From: Treponema sp. UBA4326
GTDB lineage: Bacteria; Spirochaetota; Spirochaetia; Treponematales; Treponemataceae
Length of the DNA stretch: 22,978 nt
Assembly: GCA_002393835.1 (NCBI GenBank)
Contig: DGTW01000121.1
Location: 1-22,978 of the forward strand
Reading direction: 5' to 3'
A program made the translations under genes and the position numbers. Positions within the stretch are counted from its first letter, which is position 1. Each line of letters starts with the position of its first letter. The notes under the pieces were generated by a model that did no database searches, had not been told where the DNA came from, and was given only the letters and a program-made list of their open reading frames with translations. Below are positions 14,995 through 22,978 of this stretch, piece by piece.

Positions 14995-17900
14995 ATGAAA
15001 AAGTTGAATATATTTAAAGTCTTGTTTGCGGCCACTGCCCTTGCCATCGCTCTTGTGGGATGTGGTGACCTTGGTGAAGAAAGTCCGGCTCAGACACAAG
15101 TAACAAAAGACGGCAAAGTGGGGGTCTCGCTTTCCGTAAAAGAAGATTTTCGTACGCTGGTTTCAGATGTTGACACGGCCAATCTCTCTTATGAGCTGGT
15201 CATTTCTGATACGGCAGATTCAAACGCAGAGGACTATGAAGCTGCAAGGGTAATTTCCCTTGATTCATTGGATTCTTCTGCGACAGTTGCATATCTTACG
15301 GCAGGAAAAAATTATTCTTTTGCCCTCACAGGCTATAAAACTATTGAAGGTGAAAAAACTCCGATTATAGCAAGCCGAAATGCCGTCAAAAAAACGATAA
15401 GTGCAGATGATGCAAAAGTTTCGATTATGCTGGTGGCTCTTTCTGGCAGCAAGGTAAATGTCAGCCTTACTGTGAGCTACGCAAGCTCTTATGGCGTTTC
15501 TGACCTTGCCGCTTCAGTCTTTACTGACGGAGCCTTGACGAATGGGGCCAGCGACAGCCTTTCCCTTGATTCAGAAAATGAGGAAAACTCAGACAAAAGT
15601 GACGGAAAAGTTGTCTTCACTGGAGAAATTGAAACCGGCTCTACAAGATGGGTCAAAATTGAACTGAAAGACGGTGAAAGGACAATCGGCGGAAAGACTC
15701 TTGCCCTCTACGGAATCCCGACTGGTGATATTTCTGGCCAGGTTGATGCAAGCGTAAAAGAATACAAGGCAAGCATAAAGCTTACGGCAGACACAAAGCC
15801 GGAAAGCCTGCTCCTCAAAAACAAGGAGATTAGCAAGAGTGACTACACAGGCATTTCACTCACGACAGAATCTGCAGAAAAACCATACATCTTCACAGGC
15901 TATGTCCCGGTTGGTGAATACGATGTTTACAATGGCGAGACTGTAATCGGTCAGGTTACAAACACGACAGCCCTTGAAGTGAACACAAGCGTTAGCCTTA
16001 CTGGTCTTAGCGCAACATGGACTGAGTCACAGCCGACATTCTTCGCTGGAGCAGAAGGCAACGACGAGGCAATCAAAAACGCCCTTACAGTAAAGGCAAC
16101 CATGAGCAATGGTGAAGAAGTCATCAGCAATTACACGATTGACTACGACAACGAAAGTACGGCCGAGCAGAAGCTTCTTGTCTCATACACCTACAACGGA
16201 GTCACAAAAACAGCCACAGTCAGCCTGAAACTGACAGAAGTAGTGCTAGAAAGCATAGCAGTAAAAACAGCCCCAGAAAAAGTGACCTACACTGAAGGCG
16301 AAGAACTTGACCTGTCAGGACTCGTGCTGAATTTGGTTTACAATGATGTGCGAAAGAATGCGGAAGTGGAGTATGACGAAGAATCTGCAAACGATTTTGT
16401 GGTAAGCGGATTTGATTCCTCTGTGCCCAGTGCAAGCCAAACTGTTACGATAACATACGGTGGAAAAGAAGTAACATTTGATGTAGAGATAAAGGAACTT
16501 GTTTATAACACAATTCTTTATCCTGTTGGGAACAAAGGCAAGACGGTCTCTATTGCAGAAAATGGAACATTCGCTGGTCTCGATAATGCTAATGCTGTTC
16601 TTATTTATAACCAGAACATTCTTGATGAAAATGTTACATACGCAAAATTGTCTGCAACTGTAAACTGGCAGTCAACTTCTGGTCATATTGGTCTAGGTCT
16701 CTTGAATTTGACCGACTGTTTGTACGGGGACACGGCAATAATTTCTGGTGCGGGAATTTTTGCTACAGCACAAGGCATAAAAGGCTGGGGTAGCACAGGA
16801 TTATTCACAGATGGAAGTGCTTCTCAGAATGCAACAACAAAAAAAGATTATCTGATTAGTGTTGAGTATACAAAAACAGAAACAGGTTTCACTCTCGTGT
16901 TCACATCTGAAGGAACTAATGGAACAAGCGCAACATTCACTCAAAACAATTTTACATTCCCAAATGGAAAACCTCTTTACTTTGCTCTTGGAGCCTCGCC
17001 AACTGGAACATCTAATCCAAAAGCTGACAATGTGCTTTATAGTGATGTAAAAGTTCTTGTTATTGGCGAAGGAATTGAGAAGAGCGGAAAAACTCATACA
17101 GTAGCTGGCTTCGCAGAGTCTTTGCTGACTGATTCTCGCACAGTTCTTTCGCCATCTGAGACAAGTGTTTCATACACAATACCGTCAACGGAAAGCGGTA
17201 ATAAAGGCGATTCGCATGAAATTACTTTGTCTAATGTAAGCCTTGATTCTATAAAAGCATTGGCTGCTACGGTAGAGGTTGAAGGAAGCTGGACATGGGA
17301 CAGTGAGAAGGTAACTCTTTTGGCTGATGCAACTTCAGTAAAAGCAAAAGCAACCTTTGTCCCCAAAGACATCAGTACTTACAAATTGATTTCTTCTCAG
17401 GAATTTACTATCAATATAACTGATGAGCGTGCAGAAAAACCAGAAGCTTCTGTTGTAAGCGTAACATGGAATTTCGCAAATGCAGCAGCAATTTCTGTCT
17501 ATTCTACTGCAACAGCGGATACAGAAAACAATACGGTAAAATACAGCGATTCTGCTACCTATGGAACTGCAAACACATATTTGCTTTCTACTTCAAGGTC
17601 TATGGCGCTTAAAATTGCTGGTTCATATCGGGATAATGCTAATAGTGCTCAGATTAACGGTGACATTTATGTTCCTGTGAGTGCAGGAAGCATCCTTACG
17701 ATTGTTCCGTTTAATAATAGTGATTATGTAAGTTATGAAATTACGCTGGCTGGAGAAACAACGACAGGCATTATTAACTCTGTTGAAACAGCAACTTATA
17801 CTGCAAAGACAGCTGGTTTCGCAAAAATTTCTTGCACTCAATATTTGATAAGCATTGCTGTTGAAGACATTACCCGCTCTGACATTGTAGGTTTCTATGG

Positions 17901-18969
17901 ATCTGAAAGCGAGAACATTGCAAGCTTCTTTACAAGTCCGGCTCCTAAACTGGTTATTTCTGGTAAGGAAACTGTTCCTGCCGAAGAGACAATTACACTT
18001 ACTGCAACGACAGAAAACTTTACCGGAACACCGACAATTACATGGTCTAGCAACGATTCGACCATTGCAACAGTAAGTGATTCGGGAGTAGTTACCGGTG
18101 TAAAGGAAGGTAGCGTAACAATTACGGCCAGCGCAAGTCTTGGAGAAGAAAGTGCAAGTGATACTCTTACAATTGCGGTAACTGCTGCCAAAGAGTATGT
18201 GGCTGCTGGAGCCTACAATTTCTCGACAAATGCAGTTGAAGGTTATACAGTAGACGGAAAAAATAATGGAACTTGGTCTAAACAAGATGCTAATGAATCT
18301 CAGAAGCATGATAAAATTACAATTACTGCAAAAATAGATTCTTCTGGTGCGAATATCAAAAACTCTTCAAGCAGTGCGGGATATATCACTTTTGCATTGA
18401 AGGAAGCTATGTCGATGACATTTACAGACATTAGCAAGAAGGGAATAGAAATTTTCTCTAGTGACGGAACTGTAAATGGCAACAGTGTATCAAATGCCGA
18501 TTTTGAGGCTGGGAAAGGTTCTGGAAAATTAGGAGCAGACGGAAATGAAACAACCGTAAAACTTTCTGAAGGAACCTACTATATTTATGGTGCAACAACT
18601 TCTTCTGCAAAAGTAAAGACTTTAACTTTTGCTTCACTTTCAACCACCCCCGACCCCAACACCACGGTCGTCATCGGACATGACATCCCCACAGATGACA
18701 TCTCCCTCTCAGTCGCAGGCTCAACAGTAAGCGTCACTCTTCCTTCTGGAGTATCGAAATCGGCTTCTTATGAATGGCTGGTTGACGGCTACAAACAGCC
18801 AGACCAGTCTTCTGAAAGCTTTACTTTGAGCAAAGTTTACTATCGCAATGGCTACAGTGATGAGGAGCAGACTATTCTTCCGGGGCAGACCTTCATCGTA
18901 ACTGCAAGAGTCACGATTGGCGGCCTGGTCTACACAAAAACGACAAGCCTGCTTTATACTGGAAACTAA
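14995..18969 (+). CDS. lipoprotein 3: giant mosaic surface protein
   Basis: 1324 residues, 16 bp after lipoprotein 2, with GAGAGG and AGGAAG before the ATG. Lipobox LVGC (C23). Order: shared N-terminal domain (about 40-255; FRTLV in place of the RTxLP motif), shared second module (257-341; GYVPVGEYDV), Big_3-like repeats (343-415, 417-500; VTYTEGEELDLSGL), a jelly-roll-like beta module (505-690), a further beta module (693-808), a module opening VTWNF (817-965) that recurs in lipoprotein 4, a Big_2-like domain (985-1063; TITWSSNDSTIATVSDSG), a module opening AGAYNFS (1068-1215) that recurs in lipoprotein 1, a TPDPN linker (1218-1222), and the shared C-terminal domain (EWLVDG ... GGLVYTKT). 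The central modules are visibly more A/T-rich than their flanks, with a sharp change at the TPDPN linker. No catalytic motif was recognised; polysaccharide binding is inferred. Confidence 0.88.
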   Translation: MKKLNIFKVLFAATALAIALVGCGDLGEESPAQTQVTKDGKVGVSLSVKEDFRTLVSDVDTANLSYELVISDTADSNAEDYEAARVISLDSLDSSATVAYLTAGKNYSFALTGYKTIEGEKTPIIASRNAVKKTISADDAKVSIMLVALSGSKVNVSLTVSYASSYGVSDLAASVFTDGALTNGASDSLSLDSENEENSDKSDGKVVFTGEIETGSTRWVKIELKDGERTIGGKTLALYGIPTGDISGQVDASVKEYKASIKLTADTKPESLLLKNKEISKSDYTGISLTTESAEKPYIFTGYVPVGEYDVYNGETVIGQVTNTTALEVNTSVSLTGLSATWTESQPTFFAGAEGNDEAIKNALTVKATMSNGEEVISNYTIDYDNESTAEQKLLVSYTYNGVTKTATVSLKLTEVVLESIAVKTAPEKVTYTEGEELDLSGLVLNLVYNDVRKNAEVEYDEESANDFVVSGFDSSVPSASQTVTITYGGKEVTFDVEIKELVYNTILYPVGNKGKTVSIAENGTFAGLDNANAVLIYNQNILDENVTYAKLSATVNWQSTSGHIGLGLLNLTDCLYGDTAIISGAGIFATAQGIKGWGSTGLFTDGSASQNATTKKDYLISVEYTKTETGFTLVFTSEGTNGTSATFTQNNFTFPNGKPLYFALGASPTGTSNPKADNVLYSDVKVLVIGEGIEKSGKTHTVAGFAESLLTDSRTVLSPSETSVSYTIPSTESGNKGDSHEITLSNVSLDSIKALAATVEVEGSWTWDSEKVTLLADATSVKAKATFVPKDISTYKLISSQEFTINITDERAEKPEASVVSVTWNFANAAAISVYSTATADTENNTVKYSDSATYGTANTYLLSTSRSMALKIAGSYRDNANSAQINGDIYVPVSAGSILTIVPFNNSDYVSYEITLAGETTTGIINSVETATYTAKTAGFAKISCTQYLISIAVEDITRSDIVGFYGSESENIASFFTSPAPKLVISGKETVPAEETITLTATTENFTGTPTITWSSNDSTIATVSDSGVVTGVKEGSVTITASASLGEESASDTLTIAVTAAKEYVAAGAYNFSTNAVEGYTVDGKNNGTWSKQDANESQKHDKITITAKIDSSGANIKNSSSSAGYITFALKEAMSMTFTDISKKGIEIFSSDGTVNGNSVSNADFEAGKGSGKLGADGNETTVKLSEGTYYIYGATTSSAKVKTLTFASLSTTPDPNTTVVIGHDIPTDDISLSVAGSTVSVTLPSGVSKSASYEWLVDGYKQPDQSSESFTLSKVYYRNGYSDEEQTILPGQTFIVTARVTIGGLVYTKTTSLLYTGN

Positions 18970-18982
18970 AGAGGAGCGGAAC

Positions 18983-21900
18983 ATGAAGAAATTACGATTT
19001 TTTAAGGCATTGACCGCTGCGGCGGCATTGGTGCTGGCACTTCCTGGTTGTTCTGACTTGGACACGGATGGCGGCACAAATACAGTTCAGACTCAGGGGA
19101 AGAAAATTGCCCTTGATATTTCAGCAAGCAGGGGCTTTGAGGCGAGAACGGCCTTGCCTTCTAGCAGCGATGTCGACCTGACAAAACTCACCTACGAGCT
19201 GACTGCGGCAAAAGTCCTTCAGGGAAGTGCAGGGGCGGCAGAAGATATTTTCGCTTCGGGGACGACATATTCAGACCTTACAAAGGCAAAAAGCGTTTAC
19301 ATCGAAGCCGGAACATACAACTTCACTTTGACCGCTTCAAATTCTTCCGGAGCCTTCCTTGCCTCTACACTTTCAGGAAAGGAAATCAGTGAAAACGATG
19401 CTTCCCTTTCATTCAGTCTCCAGCCAATCAGCGAAAATGCGACAGGCTCACTGAAAATCGAAGTGTCATACGATTCAAGCTATGGCGGAAAATCAGTTAA
19501 TGCAGTCTTGTATGTCGATGGTACAGCAGCTTCTGAAAACTATCCGCTTGTATATACTCCTTCCAAAGATACTGACGAAAATGAAATTGCTGGAAAGGGA
19601 GTCATTTCTTCTGCAAATGGCATTCCCGTCGGTCAGTCTTATGTGAAGATTGAATTGTTGGATGAAGGAAACGAAAAAATCGGAGAAATTCCCCAGGAAT
19701 ATATCTATGCCGTTAAAGGCATAACTTCAAGCTCAAAAGTGGAAATTCCCGTAAAACGCTACAAGGCAACTATTAAGCTGACAACAAGCGAATCTACAGC
19801 TCCAGTCCTGACTCTCAAAACCCCTGAAATTTCATCTGAAGGCTACACTGGAATTGTATTCGGTAACTCTGGTGACTCTAACGTTTCAGTTTCAACAAGC
19901 GGTGAATCTCCTTATACCCACACATACTCCGGCTATGTGCCTCTTGGAAATTATGATGTGTATATCGGAGAAAGCACCGAAGCTGTTGCTGGAAAAGTTC
20001 TTACTGATGTCACTTCTCTTGAAATTAACACGACAAAATCTCTTGTCTCAATAGCTGCCTCATTGGCAAGCGGAACTTATTTTGTCGGAACAGAGCTGGA
20101 TACAATCAAAGAGAAAATCACGATTACAGGCGTTTACAGCGATTCATCTACTGAAAATCTCGGAAATGCAAAAGACCTTAGTGCAAATGTGACTGGATAT
20201 AATGAAAGCTCAACGGCCGAGCAGACACTTTCGGTAAAATATGGTGAATTCGCTGCGGTTGATGTTACTCTTCAGCTGATTGAGGATTACATCACCGAAT
20301 GGTCTGCCACATTGAATGAAGGCGTAAGCTACAAAGAAGGTGACACCGCGAAGGCTACTGATGTAACAGTAAAGGCAAAATGGGCCAGTGCTCCAGAGAC
20401 AGAAGTGACTTTGACAGAAGGTTTCAGCGTGGAAGACAAGCCCCTCGCCTCATCAGACACAAGCCTGACCGTAACCCTGACTGCAAAACGAGGGGAGGGG
20501 GTAGCTGAGACGAAGACGGTTGAGATTTCGGTGCAAGCTGCTGGGGCGAGTGCAACTGCTGATAGTTGGAATTTGGTACTTACAAAAGCTGATGATGGAA
20601 AATATTACTATAATGATATTGAATTTGCTAATGAAACAAATATAGCAACCGGTACTAAACTCCCTGGTGCAAATTCTGTTTTGTATCTTAAAGTGACAGA
20701 TAAATTTCAGTTAGGAAAATCTGGAAAGGAATCCTATGGCATCTGTGTTAAAAATTCAGCAATTACGATTGAAGATATAAAAGGTTCTGTTAAGCTGACA
20801 GTTGTTTGGGGTACAGAATCAAAAAGTAATAGAAGTTTAACTGTAAAAATCGGAAATCTTGATGCTGAAACAATAACAGCAACAGGGAAAAATATAAAAA
20901 ATGAGACTGAGGCTGATTATGTTAAAACATTTGATGCGGGATCTGGTAGTAATGTTGTTATTGGTGCAACTGCTGACACTTTTATAAAATCAATTAAAAT
21001 CGAAGCAGACTCTTCTTCCACCCCTGCAACATCAGTCGCCGTTACAGGCGTAACACTGGACTCAACTTCAGCTACCCTGACTGTGGGAGACACAAAGACA
21101 CTTACAGCAACCATTGCTCCTGAAAATGCTTCTGACAAGACGGTAACATGGTCTTCAAGTGCCCCCTCTGTCGCAAGCGTTGACGAAAGCGGCAAAGTAA
21201 CAGCCCTTGCTTCAGGAAACGCAACAATTACAGTCACGACAAATGACGGCAGCAAGACTGCTACCTGCGAGGTTACGGTAGAGGCTGCAAGCGAGGCTGA
21301 TGTCGTCGATGTAACCTGGGACTGGTCAACTGCCGATGGATACGCCGCAATTAAGTATCATTCAACATCTGAACTGACTGGTGACAAAACGGACTCTGTC
21401 GAGGTTCAGCCTGGATATGTCACAGGTTCTTCAAATAGCATTGCCTTGTATACGACTGGAAAGTTAAGGGGCAATGGCTCGGCAAATGGAATGCAGTTGG
21501 CTGGAGACATGTATATTCCAGTGAGTGCAAACAGCGTACTGACGATTAAAGACTATAGTGGCTACACAAATTATACAATCAGCCTTGACGGAAACAAAAG
21601 TGAAACTGTAACTGATGCTGCTGAAAAATCTTGGACGGCAAAAACTGCTGGTTTTGCAAAAATTACTTCAAGCAATTACTTCAAAAAGATTTCTGTCACA
21701 AATGTTACCCGTGCAGACATAATCAGCCTGTATGGAAGCGAATCTTCTCATCTTGCGACTTTCCCAGTTCCTGTTGAGAATATCGATGTCACTTCTACAC
21801 TTACCTTCCTTAACGGTGACAAAGATTTATCAGTCATTATGTCTGAATCAAACGGAAGTTACACCTTCACGGCCATGGCACCGGATGCGAATGACTCTTA

Positions 21901-22063
21901 CATTTACGAATGGCGACTTGATTTGGCTAAGCAGGAGTCTGTCACGAATTCATGTTCGGTTTCTTCACTTTCGGCTGGAAGCCATGCTATTCTTGTAACG
22001 GCTACAGAAGCAAGTACAGGCCTCGTTTATTCGGCAAATTATACCCTCGTGGTGAGCGAGTAG
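18983..22063 (+). CDS. lipoprotein 4: multi-domain surface protein
   Basis: 1026 residues. The start at 18983 has GAGGAG at 6-base spacing; an in-frame ATG at 18917 lies inside lipoprotein 3 and is rejected. Lipobox LPGC (C23); the first 26 residues are nearly those of lipoprotein 2. Order: shared N-terminal domain (about 36-255; ARTALP, EAGTYNF, YAVKGIT), shared second module (259-352; GYVPLGNYDV), Ig-like repeats (about 360-432, 434-518), an A/T-rich beta module (about 524-676), a canonical Big_2 domain (684-767; TVTWSSSAPSVASVDESGKV), a module opening VTWDW (776-925) homologous to one in lipoprotein 3, and the shared C-terminal domain (about 934-1026; YEWRLD ... GLVYSANY). No enzyme residues were seen. 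Same operon, 13 bp after lipoprotein 3 and 10 bp before the next gene. Confidence 0.88.
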   Translation: MKKLRFFKALTAAAALVLALPGCSDLDTDGGTNTVQTQGKKIALDISASRGFEARTALPSSSDVDLTKLTYELTAAKVLQGSAGAAEDIFASGTTYSDLTKAKSVYIEAGTYNFTLTASNSSGAFLASTLSGKEISENDASLSFSLQPISENATGSLKIEVSYDSSYGGKSVNAVLYVDGTAASENYPLVYTPSKDTDENEIAGKGVISSANGIPVGQSYVKIELLDEGNEKIGEIPQEYIYAVKGITSSSKVEIPVKRYKATIKLTTSESTAPVLTLKTPEISSEGYTGIVFGNSGDSNVSVSTSGESPYTHTYSGYVPLGNYDVYIGESTEAVAGKVLTDVTSLEINTTKSLVSIAASLASGTYFVGTELDTIKEKITITGVYSDSSTENLGNAKDLSANVTGYNESSTAEQTLSVKYGEFAAVDVTLQLIEDYITEWSATLNEGVSYKEGDTAKATDVTVKAKWASAPETEVTLTEGFSVEDKPLASSDTSLTVTLTAKRGEGVAETKTVEISVQAAGASATADSWNLVLTKADDGKYYYNDIEFANETNIATGTKLPGANSVLYLKVTDKFQLGKSGKESYGICVKNSAITIEDIKGSVKLTVVWGTESKSNRSLTVKIGNLDAETITATGKNIKNETEADYVKTFDAGSGSNVVIGATADTFIKSIKIEADSSSTPATSVAVTGVTLDSTSATLTVGDTKTLTATIAPENASDKTVTWSSSAPSVASVDESGKVTALASGNATITVTTNDGSKTATCEVTVEAASEADVVDVTWDWSTADGYAAIKYHSTSELTGDKTDSVEVQPGYVTGSSNSIALYTTGKLRGNGSANGMQLAGDMYIPVSANSVLTIKDYSGYTNYTISLDGNKSETVTDAAEKSWTAKTAGFAKITSSNYFKKISVTNVTRADIISLYGSESSHLATFPVPVENIDVTSTLTFLNGDKDLSVIMSESNGSYTFTAMAPDANDSYIYEWRLDLAKQESVTNSCSVSSLSAGSHAILVTATEASTGLVYSANYTLVVSE

Positions 22064-22073
22064 GGGGAACAAA

Positions 22074-22978
22074 ATGAAAAGAATTTTATTCAAAGCGATA
22101 AAAACTTTCTTTGCGGCAGCGACAATCCTTTCCATTGCCGCATGTAACAATTTTTCGGTAGATTCAGAGGAAGAGCTTGCAGCAGCTTCTGGAAAAGACA
22201 TTAAAGTTACTCTAAATCTGACTACGCCTTCCCGTACGATTTTGCCTAAGGTCAATCTTTCTGAATATGCCTATCGCCTTTCGTACAGGGCTTCTTCGGC
22301 AGAGACAGCGACAATTGAAAGTGTATCGCTCAGTGATTCAAAACTTTCCTTGACTTTGGAAGCTGGTACTTACGATTTTACCGTAAACGGCTATGCAAAA
22401 ACTGACACGGGCTTCGTCACGGCAATTTTGACTGGAAGCGCAAAATCCGTTGATATTTCGACTAGTCCTTCTATCAGCATCAAACTTACAGCTGCAACTG
22501 GTGGAAGCGGAAACCTGTCTGTTACCCTTAAAGTATCATCTGAACTTGCGGTAACTCAGGTAAATGCAGTCCTTTACACTCCTGAAGAATTTGCACTGCT
22601 GACTGCAGCACCGGCAATTGATAAAGCGAAGTTACTTGCAAGCGACACAACGAGCAATTCGGGATATACAACTGTCACTTACACAGCGGATTCCCTTGCT
22701 TCTGGCGAGTCAAAGTATCTTGTCTTCTATATGTATGATGCTTCCGATGCTTTCGTTACCAGCCATACAGAAACTGTTTATGTGGTCAACGGAAAAGAAT
22801 CATCAAAAATCATATCAGTAGACACGGCGACTTACCTTGCTACAGTATCTGTCAAAAAAGACGGATCAACATGGAATAATGACGACCTTGCTATCAGCTT
22901 GCGGTCTAGCGAAAATGCTAGCGACGGAATCGCCATGTCTTACGGAAGCAACGGCTCGTATACTGCTAATGTTCCGGC
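22074..22978 (+). CDS. lipoprotein 5, 5' part only (runs off the window)
   Basis: The frame is open from ATG 22074 to the last base (301 codons plus 2 bases), so the gene is cut by the window edge. GGGGGA (22063-22068) precedes the start by 5 bases and overlaps the last base of the lipoprotein 4 stop. The signal peptide ends at IAAC (C24). It is followed by the shared N-terminal domain: SRTILP, SEYAYRLSY, LEAGTYDFTVNGYA, then VYVVNGKESS, and the beginning of the shared second module (TYLATVSVKKDG ... SYTANVP). This places it in the same paralogue family as lipoproteins 2-4. Its central modules and C-terminus are not in view. Confidence 0.85.
   Translation, partial: MKRILFKAIKTFFAAATILSIAACNNFSVDSEEELAAASGKDIKVTLNLTTPSRTILPKVNLSEYAYRLSYRASSAETATIESVSLSDSKLSLTLEAGTYDFTVNGYAKTDTGFVTAILTGSAKSVDISTSPSISIKLTAATGGSGNLSVTLKVSSELAVTQVNAVLYTPEEFALLTAAPAIDKAKLLASDTTSNSGYTTVTYTADSLASGESKYLVFYMYDASDAFVTSHTETVYVVNGKESSKIISVDTATYLATVSVKKDGSTWNNDDLAISLRSSENASDGIAMSYGSNGSYTANVP

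Noticed and set aside
17623..18309. Long antisense open frame (228 codons) opposite lipoprotein 3
   Set aside because: It lies wholly inside a well-supported gene, has no ribosome site or promoter, and its Cys/Arg/Ser-rich composition is what the complement of a Thr/Ala/Ser-rich lipoprotein yields.
20441..20495. Inverted repeat CCCCTCG / CGAGGGG inside lipoprotein 4
   Set aside because: A 7-bp match with a loop of more than 40 bases within coding sequence can arise by chance; no T-run or function suggested.
9824..22978. Lipoprotein cluster as prophage or mobile element cargo
   Set aside because: No integrase, transposase, attachment repeats, tRNA edge or phage structural gene is in view; composition shifts are at module level, not at cluster borders.

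Overview
The window looks like chromosomal DNA of a host-associated spirochaete, most likely a gut, rumen or oral Treponema. This is inferred from the run of very large lipoproteins with MKKL...GC signal peptides and permissive lipoboxes, a lipid-anchored pectate lyase (pectin use is known in T. saccharophilum and T. pectinovorum), and the style of the housekeeping genes. No rRNA or other marker is present, so the genus is an inference. No tRNA, rRNA, CRISPR array, insertion sequence or integrase was seen. No gene-free stretch exceeds 300 bases; the longest gaps are 7075-7278 and 9634-9823.

Left part (1-7074), housekeeping and transport. A minus-strand Rel-type (p)ppGpp synthetase (119-1939) is transcribed divergently from aroA (1997-3397) across a 57-bp gap. 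That gap holds two back-to-back extended -10 promoters, and the aroA one is placed so that its mRNA should be nearly leaderless. aroA is translationally coupled to fhs (3402-5087). The Rel hydrolase site is degenerate, the ACT domain is absent, and its stop codon lies inside a heptamer tandem repeat. Then come a 9-bp repeat block, an unrecognised membrane protein (5204-6019), and an orphan TrpX-like substrate-binding lipoprotein (6130-7074) whose promoter overlaps two palindromes.

Right part (7279-22978), surface glycan locus. A family PL9 pectate lyase lipoprotein with a TTG start (7279-9633) is followed by a good terminator and a strong sigma70-type promoter. That promoter opens an apparent operon of at least five lipoproteins (431, 1280, 1324, 1026 and more than 301 residues; the last is cut by the window edge), separated by only 10-16 bp. 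Proteins 2-5 share an N-terminal beta-domain, and proteins 1-4 share a C-terminal Ig/PKD-like domain. Between these sit varying sets of bacterial Ig-like repeats and beta-rich modules that resemble carbohydrate-binding modules. The same module types recur in different proteins in different orders, and some have sharply lower G+C than their flanks, as expected if modules are exchanged as cassettes. My interpretation is that this is a modular, surface-anchored polysaccharide-capture system working beside the pectate lyase. It is the best candidate here for an undescribed system; its function is inference and no ligand is shown by the sequence.
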